Part shown: piece by piece, positions 35,792 to 45,851 of the stretch
Layout of the letters: each line of letters starts with the position of its first letter
Numbering within the stretch: the stretch's first letter is position 1
Assembly: GCA_002205965.3 (NCBI GenBank)
Contig: NADL03000609.1
Coordinates: 1,240,001 to 1,304,000 of the forward strand
Length of the DNA stretch: 64,000 nucleotides
DNA from: Kappaphycus alvarezii
Taxonomy: Eukaryota; Rhodophyta; Florideophyceae; Gigartinales; Solieriaceae
Reading direction: 5' to 3'
Translations under genes and position numbers: made by a program
Notes under the pieces: model-generated
Told to the model about the DNA's origin: nothing
What the model saw: only the letters and a program-made list of their open reading frames with translations
Databases searched by the model: none

Positions 35792-37226
35792 TCAAATTTT
35801 GTAGGCCTTAGTTCCCGGCGGATACCCAACAAACAATCCCGTTGTTGCGCGGTTGTCAAGTTTACGCACCTCATTACCAGGCACCTTGTACCAGCATTGA
35901 CATCCAAACACACGTAGGTGAGATACATCGGGCTTTTTCTTCATCCATAGGTGAAATGGAGTAACGAGACCACCCAAAGCTCTTGTCGTGACACGATTGC
36001 GAACGTAAACTGCGTTATCCAGAGCTTCAGCCCAAAAGGCTTTCGGAAACTTCATATGGGACAGCATAGACCTGAAGAAATCAATCAGGGTACGATTGAG
36101 GCGTTCTGCCACACCATTCTGTTCAGGTGTGTATGCAGCGGTCGTTTGATGAACAGTTCCTTGTGACGATAGAAAGGATTGGAACTCTGAAGAAAGATAC
36201 TCTCCTCCACGATCAGATCGAAGCACTTTCACGCGTTGACCAGTGTGTGTGAGGGCATACTCGGCAAATATTTGATAAAAATGAACTTTTCATCTTTACT
36301 CTTCATCGGATAGACAAAAATCCAGTTTGAGTGGTCATCGATAGACGTGACAAAGTATCTAGCACCACCTACTGACTGTACTTGGAGTGGGCCACAGACG
36401 TCCGAATGGAAAACGTCTAGCAAATATTTCGCCCTACCTCCAGAGCGCTGTTTGGGAATCAAAGCACCAGTTTCTTTTCCTAACACACGCGCATCACATT
36501 TCACAGATTCACAGTCAGAAGATGAGCTAGCGTCTCTTGTTATATCTGAAGAGGAAAGATGAAGTCCACTTACCACGTTCTTACGAGCCATGGACAATAT
36601 TCCTTGAGTGTGAACGTGGGCAAATCTTTCACGCCATGTCTTCAAAGAGGCTTTGTGCGCCGAATGAACCTCGTTACATGTGTCAAGCACATACAGCTCT
36701 CCTAGACTTGTGGCAGTAGCCACGATGCAGTCACTCCTCTTCACAGTGCACTTGTCACGAACGAAACCAACGTCAAATCCATTATCGACCATCTTACGCA
36801 CAGAAATTAGGGAAAAAGCAAAGCTCAGAACGTGCAGCACATTGGTGAGCTTGCATGACTTTTGAACTCCGTTCACTACAAGCGTAATGAGGACGGTCCC
36901 GACTCCAGCTACTACTGCACACGCTTTTGTTCCCATTTCTACGCGGCTGTTTGAGACCTCACTGTAGTCGGAGAACAGTCTCTTGTCAAATGTCATGTGC
37001 GCGGAGCATCCAGAGTCGATAAGCCAAGTGTTTGACGTTATGTTGATACCAGAGTTATCTACCTTGTTCATCAGACATATATACTTGACTTCATCAATTT
37101 CCGGATCACCTTTCTCTTGAGCAATTATCGAAGTAGGCTTCTGAGAATGTCTACGTGAGAAACGGCCAGATGGCGACGGTCGCCTTCCGTTGATGTCCTT
37201 TCCCCAGTAACGGGCAGCGAAGTGTC
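35792..37226 (-). pseudogene. CopA protease and integrase
   Basis: The minus frame starts inside the gag zinc knuckle (CWGKDINGRR is preserved as YWGKDINGRR), because R1 sits immediately upstream. It then shows the protease site WLIDSGCSAHMTFDKRLF and the pre-integrase zinc-binding region (LKTWRERFAHVHTQG ... CDARVLGK, one Cys replaced). The integrase core follows: HSDVCGPLQV, DDHSNW, then after a one-base frameshift near 36270 LRSDRGGEYLSSEF and PEQNGVAERLNRTLIDFF. A DD35E integrase inserts element DNA into the genome. Gag N-terminus is absent. Part of the same element as the RT at 33860-35428. Confidence 0.9.
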
Positions 37227-38438
37227 TGTAGAAAAAGGGATAGAATGCATGCGATCCCATGGTTTTTAGTTGCCACCTGGACACGTGTACACTTGTAGCA
37301 TGAAAAAGCGAGTTGCACCCTTCTTCTGTGTGTACACCTATGACACGTGTAAAATGGACCAAATCGAAAGTTGCCTGGGACGAAAGCTCATTTTCGGGCA
37401 ACTCAAAATCACCTCGCATTTTACCATTTTTCAAACCACTTGGTATTCTGCCCTCTGATTGGCTGCTAGATACGCCTCCATACCACTCACATCGCTCCAA
37501 GTGGCGATATCTGAGCTGATCATTGTGGAGCATTCTGACACTTGGCATGTTATGGTTGGTTGATGGTTTGTCTCTATTCTAGGCTCAAAGTACTGTACCC
37601 AATGTGTCATACGTGTACTGTCTCCTATGTGGCATACGTGTACTGTCTCCTCTCTGTCGTACGTGTACAGTATTATAGGTGTCGTATGTGTACAAGTAAA
37701 CAGTGGTTTCTATATTTATCCTATAATTGACTGGACTGGCTGCATACAGCTTACACTATACTCATTATACTGGCTGCATACAAATCACTCCTGCACAAGT
37801 ATGCAGCTATAGTATGTTGATGCAGCCACGTTGCTTTTACAGTATTGCACGTATGGCACGTAACGCTTAATTCACGTTGAACGGCCTGCATGAGATTTAC
37901 GTACTGTTACGTAACAACGTGAGACAAGCCCGCCAAAAATTGTTTTCTATTTTTATGATATTTTAAGTTCCCGCCTTAAGTTCCCGCCTTTGGGTTCTGT
38001 TACAGGCCGAGAGATTACAGTTGCGTTGGCGGGTCACGTAAGGCATAATTCACGGGTTGACTGTTTTAGTGTACGTTTACGTAACAGAACATGCATGGCT
38101 AGCATGCACGCAATGTTACTTACGTTTTGAATATCGGTAATTATGAATTTCCCGCGCATGCAAATCAGGGATTCTGAGGCATCTCGGCTGGGGTAGGCTA
38201 TAGGATCAACAAAGATAGTACTGCAAATGTAGATTTTGCTACTTTCATTTTGCTTTCACGAAGCCGAAATGAGTACCGGCAAACAGTATATAGTTGTAGT
38301 CTAATAGCTCACCCAAGTAAAGAAGAGGCGCGGACTTGCCTTTGATTTCAACACCAACCTCACCCTTGCCGTTCTATCTCCTTTCTGTTTCTTTTATCCA
38401 TCTACACTCTTTCCCTACTTCCCTTTTCATTCTCTCTC
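37227..38438 (+). mobile_element. R1 repeat, copy 2
   Basis: Very similar to 27091-28290 throughout: the tacgtgtac cluster at 37610-37700, the gctgcatac repeats, and cttacgttttga. The left boundary is sharp: CopA gag sequence ...agtgtc then TGTAG. The right boundary abuts CopB integrase (gcgctcgg). Because the two flanks come from different elements, there is no target duplication and a rearrangement must have followed insertion. Confidence 0.75.
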
Positions 38439-38721
38439 CTAGCGCTCGGCAAGGTAGTTCTTGAATGCAGTGGACATATATTCTCCCCCTCGATCTGAAC
38501 GAAGAATGCCAATGCGACGCCCAGTATGGGCTTCGCTACGAGCTTGGAACAGTTTATATTTATCAAAGACCTCTGACTTTCGTTGCATCATGTAGACGGT
38601 AACCCAGGAAGAGTGATCGACCGTGAAGGCCACAAAGTAGCGTGCCCCTCCAACAGAAGAAACCTCCATAGGTCCACACACTTCACTGGGAACAAGGTCT
38701 AACATCGCTTCAGCTCTACCA
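38439..38721 (-). pseudogene. CopB integrase fragment
   Basis: The 88-codon frame runs from MLDLVPSEVCGPMEVSSVGG through FVAFTVDHSSWVTVYMMQRK to GILRSDRGGEYMSTAFKNYL, the first two catalytic regions of a copia integrase. Its upstream side is interrupted by a solo LTR-1 at 38722, and its downstream side by R1. The HSD of the active copy is PSE here. An identical copy is at 47636-47902 within a segmental duplication. Confidence 0.85.
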
Positions 38722-40311
38722 TGAAGATGAGTTGCGATGGGGAAGGCTGGTGGGAGAGAGGATGAAGCTGCGGGCTTGGCTACCCAGAATTAACTCGGTA
38801 CTCTAAAATTCTGACCTTAAGTACAACCTGCAACTACTCTCTAACTCACTGCGTCCATTAACAAAAACATAGAAACTGAACCATTTGGACAGATTGAAAC
38901 ATATTGGCCCAGTAATAACGTTCAATTGGGGCATTTTTAAAACTGCTTCCAAAGTTGTCAAATTCGTGTAAGACAGTTTGGCCCAATACACACATCAATA
39001 CAGCACCTTATTTTGTAAACTCATCCAAATCGAATTCTTTTGTGCCAAAATAACGGACTCAACCCGTCATACGTATTATGGAATCACACAACTGATTTTG
39101 GATGCAGCCGGCAAACCATAATCATAATCAGAAACCTCATACGTGTTATAGAATCACATAGCTGATTTTGGATGCAGCGGGCAAACCTTAATCATAATCA
39201 GAAACCTCATACGTTTTATAGAATCACATAACTGATTTTGGATGCAGCCGGCAAACCGTAATCATAATCAGAAACCTCATACGTGTTATAGAATCACATA
39301 ACTGATTTTGGATGCAGCGGGCAAACCTTAATCATAATCAGAAACCTCATACGTATTATAGAATCACATAACTGATTTTGGATGCAGCGGGCAAACCTTA
39401 ATCATAATCAGAAACCTCATACGTATTATAGAATCACATAACTGATTTTGGATGCAGCCGGCAAACCTTAATCATAATCAGAAACTTCATACGTATGGTA
39501 GAATCACATAACTGATTTCGGATGCAGCCGGACTAACCATAATCATAACTAGAAACCTCATACGTATTATAGAATCACAAAACTGATTTTGGATGCAGCC
39601 GGTGGATACAGCAGGCATTCTACTGTACCTGGAGAGACCGGAGCGGTGTAGCCATGATAGTATTTTCATAACCAACTCCCACTGTACGAACTCAAGTGCA
39701 GTGAGAAGTACAGTACGAGGTACAGTAAGAAACACAGTACGATGTACAGTACGAAACTTGACACCAGTACAGTATGTGTACACCACTGCACCAAAGGTTT
39801 CTACTCTTTGCTGTACCACGTGTACATCACATACACAACTGCCACCACGTACACGTGTACATACCCTACCTCGACATACCTCTTATACAGTATACTCCTC
39901 ACCCACTTACAGTGCCCTACCCTATGTAAAATGACCCCATGAACACCATTCTGCCCTCTAAAATAGCTCAAAGTCAACCCTTACACCTCTACAGCCATTA
40001 CACGTGTATATCACCAGCCAATAGAATTGCAGCATTTGACCTATCAGCCAATAGGATTAAAGCAGGCAATTCTTAGCCTAGGCATTGTGGGCCAAGTTCC
40101 ACTTGTCAACAATTATGCAAAATTTGCATTTATCGTCGACCCTCGAAAATGGCTTTTCGTCCCCGGCAACTTTGTTTTTCGGGTAAATTTGGCATATATT
40201 ATCCTTCAGAACCACATGTGTCCACGTGTACAGATATACAGCTTCCCAACCTCCGTGCGAGACGTCTAGTCAAGGCGATGGGCGTGTGATCGTCTCACAA
40301 AATCACCAACA
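38722..40311 (-). mobile_element. solo LTR-1 in CopB, longest copy
   Basis: On minus it runs from TGTTGGTGATTTTG (40311) to ...CTCATCTTCA (38722), about 1.59 kb with TG...CA ends. The left boundary is exact: comparison with CopB at 49.5 kb shows host tctacca directly before it. The central zone (39680-40000) has six or more tacagt motifs and gtacacgtgtac palindromes. The right flank is CopB protease (PSFE), so about 170 codons of CopB were lost. ORFs on both strands inside are not genes. Confidence 0.85.
39066..39611 (-). repeat. LTR-1 minisatellite, eight units of 70 bp
   Basis: Cores reading gatgcagc start at 39101, 39171, 39241, 39311, 39381, 39451, 39521 and 39592, an exact 70-bp period with one 71. 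Units share aaaccttaatcataatcaga and acctcatacgtattatagaa and differ at only a few positions, so expansion is recent. It makes up about a third of this LTR. Confidence 0.95.
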
Positions 40312-41535
40312 CGCTTTGCCTACAGAGATGAGAGATTATTCGAAACTAGGAGCGTGGACAACATCTCGCAGAATGCACCGCTTTCGAGAAACATCCACTA
40401 GTAATGTGAGCTCCACGTCACCTCTTCCAGCAATCTTAGCCCGGGCTTTAGTTCCCATTTCGACTGAAGCTGCAGAAAATTCGGTGTAATTCGTGAAAAC
40501 ACTCCTATCGTAAGTCATATGGGAAGTAAACGCGGAATCTGCGTACCAGGAGGAAGTTCCGGCCGAAATCATGGCCTGTTTAATTCGTGACATGAGGCAA
40601 ACAATTTCATCGTCAACGCTGTCCCCACTATCTGCTGAAGGATGAGAATCAGTCGAATCAAATACATTTGCACCTACGAACGCCTGCTGATATCCTCTTG
40701 GGCGATTTTTCTCGTTTCGATGATTATAAGATGCTCTGCCACTACGAGAACCGGATGCACGATAGCCCCTTAAAGCTTCCGGGCGCCTACCGTTCACATC
40801 TTTGCCCCAGCATCTGTCCGCGGTGTGACCAGAATGACCGCAGTTCGTACAGTTCAGCTGTCTAGCATTACCTCCGTAATCATTCGGACGGGCATTGGAT
40901 ATGAGCGCAGCATTGGATTTTGTCCCTTTTGACTCCCTCATTTGAGCGCGCTCCTCTTCCTGCAACAACCGGCTCTTCACAAATTCCAAAGTAAACAACT
41001 TGTCCTCATTGCCGAGCGCATCCAAGGCAACGATGAGATTGTCGAACCGAGGTGGCAATCCATTAAGCACAGCCATGGATATCTCTTTGTCATCGATAGT
41101 CACATCCATGGATTTCAGGGTCGCTGCTAGCTGCGTCACACGGTTAACATACTGCAAAACTCTCTCGTTACCGTCCATAGCCGCGGTGTAAAACCGACGT
41201 CGAGCCGCAAGCTTATTGAGGAGTGTGTGCCTCTCAAACGTGTTGAGAATAATAGTCCACATCTCCTTTGCAGTTGCCGCAGTGCGCACATGCTCAAGGT
41301 GCTCATCAGAAAGGGACAAACCAATGAGCGCCCGTGCCTTGCGGTCGGCCCGAGTCCATGATTTGAGAGCCCTATCATCCGATTCTTTAGGCGGATCATC
41401 CACAATGTAGTGATCAAGCTCCCGGAGAGCGAGTAGAAGCTGCACCTTCTGCTTCCAAACATGGAAATTATTGTTGGTAAGCTTTTCAATTCGAACTCCG
41501 CCTCCGCGATCGTCCATGACTACGTCTTTATCCAA
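40312..41535 (-). pseudogene. CopB gag-protease (399-codon open frame)
   Basis: The longest clean gag in the window. From ATG at 41535 it reads MDKDVVMDDRGGGVRIEKLT, then NNNFHVWKQKVQLLLALREL, the UBN2-type gag helix region (LLNKLAARRRFYTAAMDGNE, LNGLPPRFDNLIVALDALGN) and a perfect zinc knuckle CTNCGHSGHTADRC. The protease site reads WYADSAFTSHMTYD; the expected DSG is DSA, which should weaken or abolish the enzyme. The frame meets a stop at 40336 (PSFE-stop), and recognisable sequence continues to 40312, where a solo LTR-1 cuts in. It would package element RNA. Integrase remains at 38439-38721; RT is missing. Confidence 0.9.
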
Positions 41536-42536
41536 GACCCTTTGTGTCTGAAACCTCTATTACCACGTATGCAGTGAGTATGCAAAGTCCTCTGTTCAGG
41601 TATCCCAAGCCGGCGACCGATAGTCGCTTGTCACGGCAAGCCTTTCCCTATAAGAAGTTTGCAGCGTTTACTCAAAGACACGTGGTGTTTAATTTCCAAC
41701 CCTTTACCCCTTTAGTTTTCCTTCTCTTTACCTCTTTACCACCTCTTTATTTGTGCCTTAGGGCGCTACCCCTATATATCGGCCAGTGCTGGTCTTTCAA
41801 CTTTGAGCGCAATCCGTGTGCCACGAGTAAGCACAGCGACTTTACCTGTAGACGGCCAGGAATTTTCAGCCACTACCCCGAAAGGTCCCCGCAGCAAAGG
41901 GCGTCTTACCACAATCACAGTCTTTCCGTACTAACTCAGGCGCTTTTCCTTCCGGACTATGTTGCTTGACTTCCGTCGTACTCGTGTGAAAGCACTCAAG
42001 GTCACCACTGAGCCTCATCCTTCCGTGCACAGCACGTATCTACACCTCAACAGAAGTATAGCCAGCAGGTACCAAAGTACAAGTGCAGAACACTAGTACC
42101 CGGTATGCTACCAGAGTAAGGAATTAGAAGACAGTCGTTCCCTCTCCGACCACGGGCGATGGTGTTTCGCGTACGTATCGGTCGTTCAAGCGAGGAGCGT
42201 CTCTGTCCCGCCGGCGCGCAAAAGGGCCACTGCAACGGACCGGCTCGGCTGGTACACCGTGATTCCCACCGGGAACCGGGTTCAGTCTTACGACTTTTGA
42301 TAACTCGCGTTATCAACCGCGTGGGTTTGTATGGTACGGTCCGTCCAACTCGCGTTACACAAAGGCACTGTGCTCAAAAAACTACAGCCGGTGAGAGGAT
42401 CACAAAACCGATTGCCAAGACCACGATTCTGCAAAAGAATCGGACAAACTGTTGAAAAGGGTAGGTGGAGGAAGGGATGTAGTGCCGAGTCTAACTTTAC
42501 TCATCTCGAACATTCAGGTGCTTAAATGCACCAACA
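41536..42536 (-). mobile_element. CopB leader and LTR
   Basis: On minus, TGTTGGTGCATTTAAGCACC begins at 42536 and has an internal short palindrome; TGTTGG is the classic copia LTR start. The last 100 bases before gag (ctatcggtcgccggcttggg) match the CopA leader before 45852, showing that the families are related. I could not fix the LTR 3' end or a primer site. No zinc-finger ORF1 is visible. The 42047-42316 frame shows no domain. Confidence 0.5.
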
Positions 42537-42853
42537 CACTACACTATTACCCTAGGTTATGTTTCTACCATCGTACATGACAGTCCAGCTCACTTATTCT
42601 GATGACATTACACGTAATCATCAATTCACTGTGATCACCACATCATAGTTACGTGCATGTACGTAACATTCTACATCACTGTAATCCATCCATGTCATCA
42701 CAATTCACATCACCCGTAACCTGTAATCACACAACCGGTGACAGCAAACTTGTACAGTACATATACACCTCCACTCGCACATACTGCAATCACTTGTCAT
42801 ACCATACAGTATGTGCACACAGTGTACTGTACATCCAACATGTAATCCATCTG
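42537..42853 (-). other. CopB 3' untranslated region
   Basis: Lies between the CopB RNase H stop and the TGTTGG LTR start. On minus it contains gtacagtacactgtgtgcac and many short tgtaatc or gtgat motifs; the final bases (cctagggtaatagtgtagtg) would be the polypurine region. No ORF. Confidence 0.5.
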
Positions 42854-43629
42854 TCACTGGTTTCGACGTTCCAATCCAAGTGATGCAACAAATGATTCCA
42901 ACTTTACACGTCCAATTGCTTTCGTTAGAACATCTGCAACCATGTCTTCGGTCGGGCAATACTCCAACGTCACCAACTTGTTCGAAAGTGCCTCTCTCGT
43001 AAAGTGATACCGGATATCGATGTGCTTAGTGCGACGCTTGACCGATGCATTTTTGGCCAAGTGCATAGCACCTTGGTTATCCACTTTCAGCATCATCGGT
43101 TCCATATCGCCATTCTCATCGGTACCCCGGTTGCCTACAAGCCGCTTAAGCCAAATCGCTTCCTTTACACCTTCACACAACCCAATGTACTCAGCCTCAG
43201 TTGAAGATAATGCAACAACATCTTGTTGACGTGAGCACTATGATATCGCGGCACCGGCAAGCATGAATACATATCCGCCAGTCGACTTGCGGTTGCCAGT
43301 GTCACCTGCCCAGTCGGCATCAACATACCCAAATGGTACCATACCTGCGTTTCCATCATAACAGAGTCCATATTCCATAGTGCTAACCAAATAACGTATA
43401 ATGCGTTTCACTGCTTTCCAATGCACCTTCCCTGGCCGTTCAACGTACTTGGCCAGTTTGCACACTGCAAATGCAATATCCGGACGTGTCCCAACCATCA
43501 AGTACATCAAGCACCCGATGGCCTCGCGATATGGAACATCCGCGATGTCTTCATCAGCGATATCGGCATCTAAGTCCAACTTGACCTCCATAGGTGTGTT
43601 CATCCCTTTGGCCTCCGACATGTTGAACC
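42854..43629 (-). pseudogene. CopB RT C-terminus and RNase H
   Basis: Starts at NMSEAKGMNTPMEVKLDLDA, where CopA was inserted. It continues REAIGCLMYLMVGTRPDIAF, VHWKAVKRIIRYL and the RNase H motif YVDADWAGDTGNRKSTGGYV. After a stop (AAIS, near 43238) and a shift, LVDNQGA-type sequence (MLKVDNQGAMHLAKNASVKR), the final KHIDIRYHFTREALSNKLVT and the tail DMVADVLTKAIGRVKLESFV follow, ending at 42854. Its upstream pol is beyond the CopA insertion at 48873-49680. The intervening RT with YVDD has been lost. Confidence 0.9.
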
Positions 43630-44932
43630 TGTTGTTGATTTGGCAAGACGATCACATGATCCCACATCGGTGTCAAACCTCATGAGAGGCATGAGGCATG
43701 TTCCAGGTGTACACATGCACACGTGTTGAATGAAGGGTGGCCCTAAGGCATTCCGGAAGATATCCAAAGTTCCCAGGGACGAAAGTACGATTTTGAGAGG
43801 TTAGCGATTTAGAGGGCAAAATGTTGTTTATGGGGTGATTTTACGTAAGGTAGGGTACTATAAGTGGATGATGAGTATACTTTATGAGAGATATGCTGAG
43901 GGAAGCTATGTACACGTGTACGTGGTGGCAGTTGTGTATGTCACGTACACGTGGTACAGCTAAGAGTAGAAACCTTTTGTCCAGTGTTGTACACGTACTG
44001 TACTAGTGCCAAATGAGGAACTGTACTTCGCACTGTACATCGTAATATACCAAGTACTGTACTCCTTACTGTACCTGAGTTTGTACAGTAGGAATCAATT
44101 ATGGCAATACTGTCATGACTGCTAGAAAGGGGTATTTCATTTTATATTATGTATGAGGATTCTAGTTATGATTACGGGTTTTATCCAGCTGCATCCAAAA
44201 ATCGGTTATGTGATTTCATCATATGTATGTGGTTTCTAGTTATGATATTGGTTTGCACAACTGCATCCAAAAATCAGTTATGTGATTCCATCATACGTAT
44301 GTGGTTTCTAGTTATGATATTGGTTTGTACAACTGCATCCAAAAATCAGTTATGTGATTCCATCATACGTATGTGGTTTCTAGTTATGATATTGGTTTGT
44401 ACAACTGCATCCAAAAATCAGTTATGTGATTCCATCATATGTATGAGGTTCGTAATTATGATGAAGATTGGACCAACTGCATCCAAAAATCAGTTATGTG
44501 ATTCCATCATATGTATGAGGTTCCTAATTATGATGAAGATTGGACCGACTGCATCCAAAATCAGTTATGTGATTCTATTATACGTATGACGGATTGAGTC
44601 CGTTATTTTGGCACAAGGGAATTCGGTTCCGGTAAGTCTGCAAAATAAGGTACTGTATTGATTTGTGTATTGGGCCAACCTATTTACACAAACTTGTCAA
44701 CTTTGGAAGCAGTTCCAAATTTGCCCCTAATGACTGTTATTACCGGGCCAAGATCTTGAAATCCGCTCAAATGGCTCAGTTTGTGGCATTCTGTTAGTGG
44801 ACGCAGTGAGTTAGAAAGTAGTTGTAGGTTGTACTTAAGGCCAAGATTTTAGAGTTCCGAGTAAATTCTGGGTAGCCAAGCCCGCAACTTCATCCGTCCA
44901 GCAAAGTCCTTCACCCTCCCCGATTCCCATTA
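43630..44932 (+). mobile_element. LTR-1, 5' LTR of the young CopA copy
   Basis: Runs from TGTTGTTGATTTGGCAAG at 43630 to ...CGATTCCCATTA at 44932 (1,303 bases), immediately followed by a primer site. It contains gattttacgtaagg, three acgtgtac-type palindromes (43910-43960), repeated tacagt or actgta motifs (43990-44095), and the minisatellite. The copy at 49681 has the same CATTA terminus, so the TG...TA ending is real for this subfamily. Confidence 0.9.
44155..44585 (+). repeat. LTR-1 minisatellite, six units of 72 bp
   Basis: gcatcc cores lie at 44191, 44263, 44335, 44407, 44479 and 44551, an exact 72-bp period. Because 72 is divisible by three, one frame stays open for 146 codons with a repeating SKNQLCDSIIRMWFLVMILV peptide. 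It is a by-product of the repeat, not evidence of a gene. Confidence 0.95.
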
Positions 44933-44946
44933 GGTTATGGGCCCAG
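44933..44946 (+). promoter_or_regulatory. CopA primer-binding site (initiator tRNA-Met anticodon arm)
   Basis: GGTTATGGGCCCAG directly follows the LTR. Its complement, CTGGGCCCATAACC, is the anticodon stem-loop of eukaryotic initiator tRNA-Met (CAU anticodon). Drosophila copia is known to use a cleaved half of this tRNA as primer. The site would start minus-strand DNA synthesis. Confidence 0.85.
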
Positions 44947-45124
44947 TTCAACGCCGTCTTTTTCTCTGAACCCCGTAAGTCGCCGTGTGTTGCTGCATTG
45001 TTTTCTTGTCTATCTCGGTCTCTTGATTATGTCTACTCGTTCCGGTAAGCTATTTGAATAATTCCATTCCTTTGCACATCGAAGTGATTCTCTTTGCACC
45101 TTTTGGTTGGTCTAAAGACCATAA

Positions 45125-45691
45125 TCCCAAAAGCTGTTACTGACGATCACTTCCACTTTTGTGCCTGCTTTTCGGGGTTGTGCTAGACTCGGAATTAGCC
45201 CTGGTGCCCGAGTGCCCAGGGCTGCGACAGTAAGGACTTTGCCATCTGTGGGGAGGACAGTTGTGGAATCGATCGAAGTACTCGAGCCAGAAGGACCGCC
45301 GCCGAAGACGCTCGCGCTTTCCTCGTCTAGGGAAAGGTATATGATCCCTCGTAAGTCAGTACCTCTGGATAAGCCAATAAAGAAAGTTCAACGCCTCTCG
45401 GCAAAGAAAGCTAAAGCCCTCGCCGATCGAGTCGCCAAGAAGGAACTAAAGGCTAAACGAAGAGTTCCGTCGAGGAACAAGAGGTACTGCAAGCTCTGTA
45501 ATATTAGCTGCAATAGCGCACAGACATTCTACGATCACATCAATTCTAAGGGTCATAGGACTAGGGAGAAAAAGAAGAAAAAGACCCCTAGGTGTACTGC
45601 TTGTGATAGAGTGTTCGATTCCCACGAAGTTCTCAAGCGTCACGAGAACGGGAAGGAACACTTGAAAGTAGCTTTGTCCCAGAGAATTTAA
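45125..45691 (+). CDS. CopA ORF1: basic protein with two C2H2 zinc fingers
   Basis: Open from 45125 to TAA at 45691 (188 codons), between primer site and gag. There is no good ATG at its head. A short ATG exon at 45029 (MSTRS, then ggtaag) may be spliced to it, but no clear acceptor is visible. Numbering from a GTG at 45161, residues 1-70 are low complexity, 71-105 are very basic (KKVQRLSAKKAKALADRVAK), and two fingers follow: CKLC...H...H at 110-132 and CTAC...H...H at 145-167. Both are CX2CX12HX5H, as in U1/JAZ-type RNA- or dsRNA-binding fingers. Likely nuclear or RNA-binding; the role is unknown. A decayed homologue sits in the same place at 13200-13815, and CopC has a counterpart at 58095-59044. 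Confidence 0.75.
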   Translation, partial: SQKLLLTITSTFVPAFRGCARLGISPGARVPRAATVRTLPSVGRTVVESIEVLEPEGPPPKTLALSSSRERYMIPRKSVPLDKPIKKVQRLSAKKAKALADRVAKKELKAKRRVPSRNKRYCKLCNISCNSAQTFYDHINSKGHRTREKKKKKTPRCTACDRVFDSHEVLKRHENGKEHLKVALSQRI

Positions 45692-45851
45692 AGAGATCCA
45701 TTTGTTTGTTTGAAGCGACGTCTTTGGCCTTTGCTTTAGTCTAGAGTTTCGTGTGCTGTGTTCTTATAGAGGTGGGCTTGCCACTACAAGGGACTATCGG
45801 TCCCCGGCTTGGGATCTTCGAACGGAACATTAGCACCTCTAGAATATTGCA

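Noticed and set aside
39066..39611. CRISPR-like array of regular repeats
   Set aside because: Units are contiguous 70-bp tandem repeats with no unique spacers, inside a eukaryotic LTR.
44149..44589. 146-codon ORF with a repeated hydrophobic peptide
   Set aside because: It is the 72-bp minisatellite read in frame; the unit length is a multiple of three. The same applies to 52507-52965.
45044..45136. Confident intron in CopA ORF1
   Set aside because: The donor ggtaag is good, but the acceptor region lacks an AG at the position matching CopC, in both the young and the old copy.
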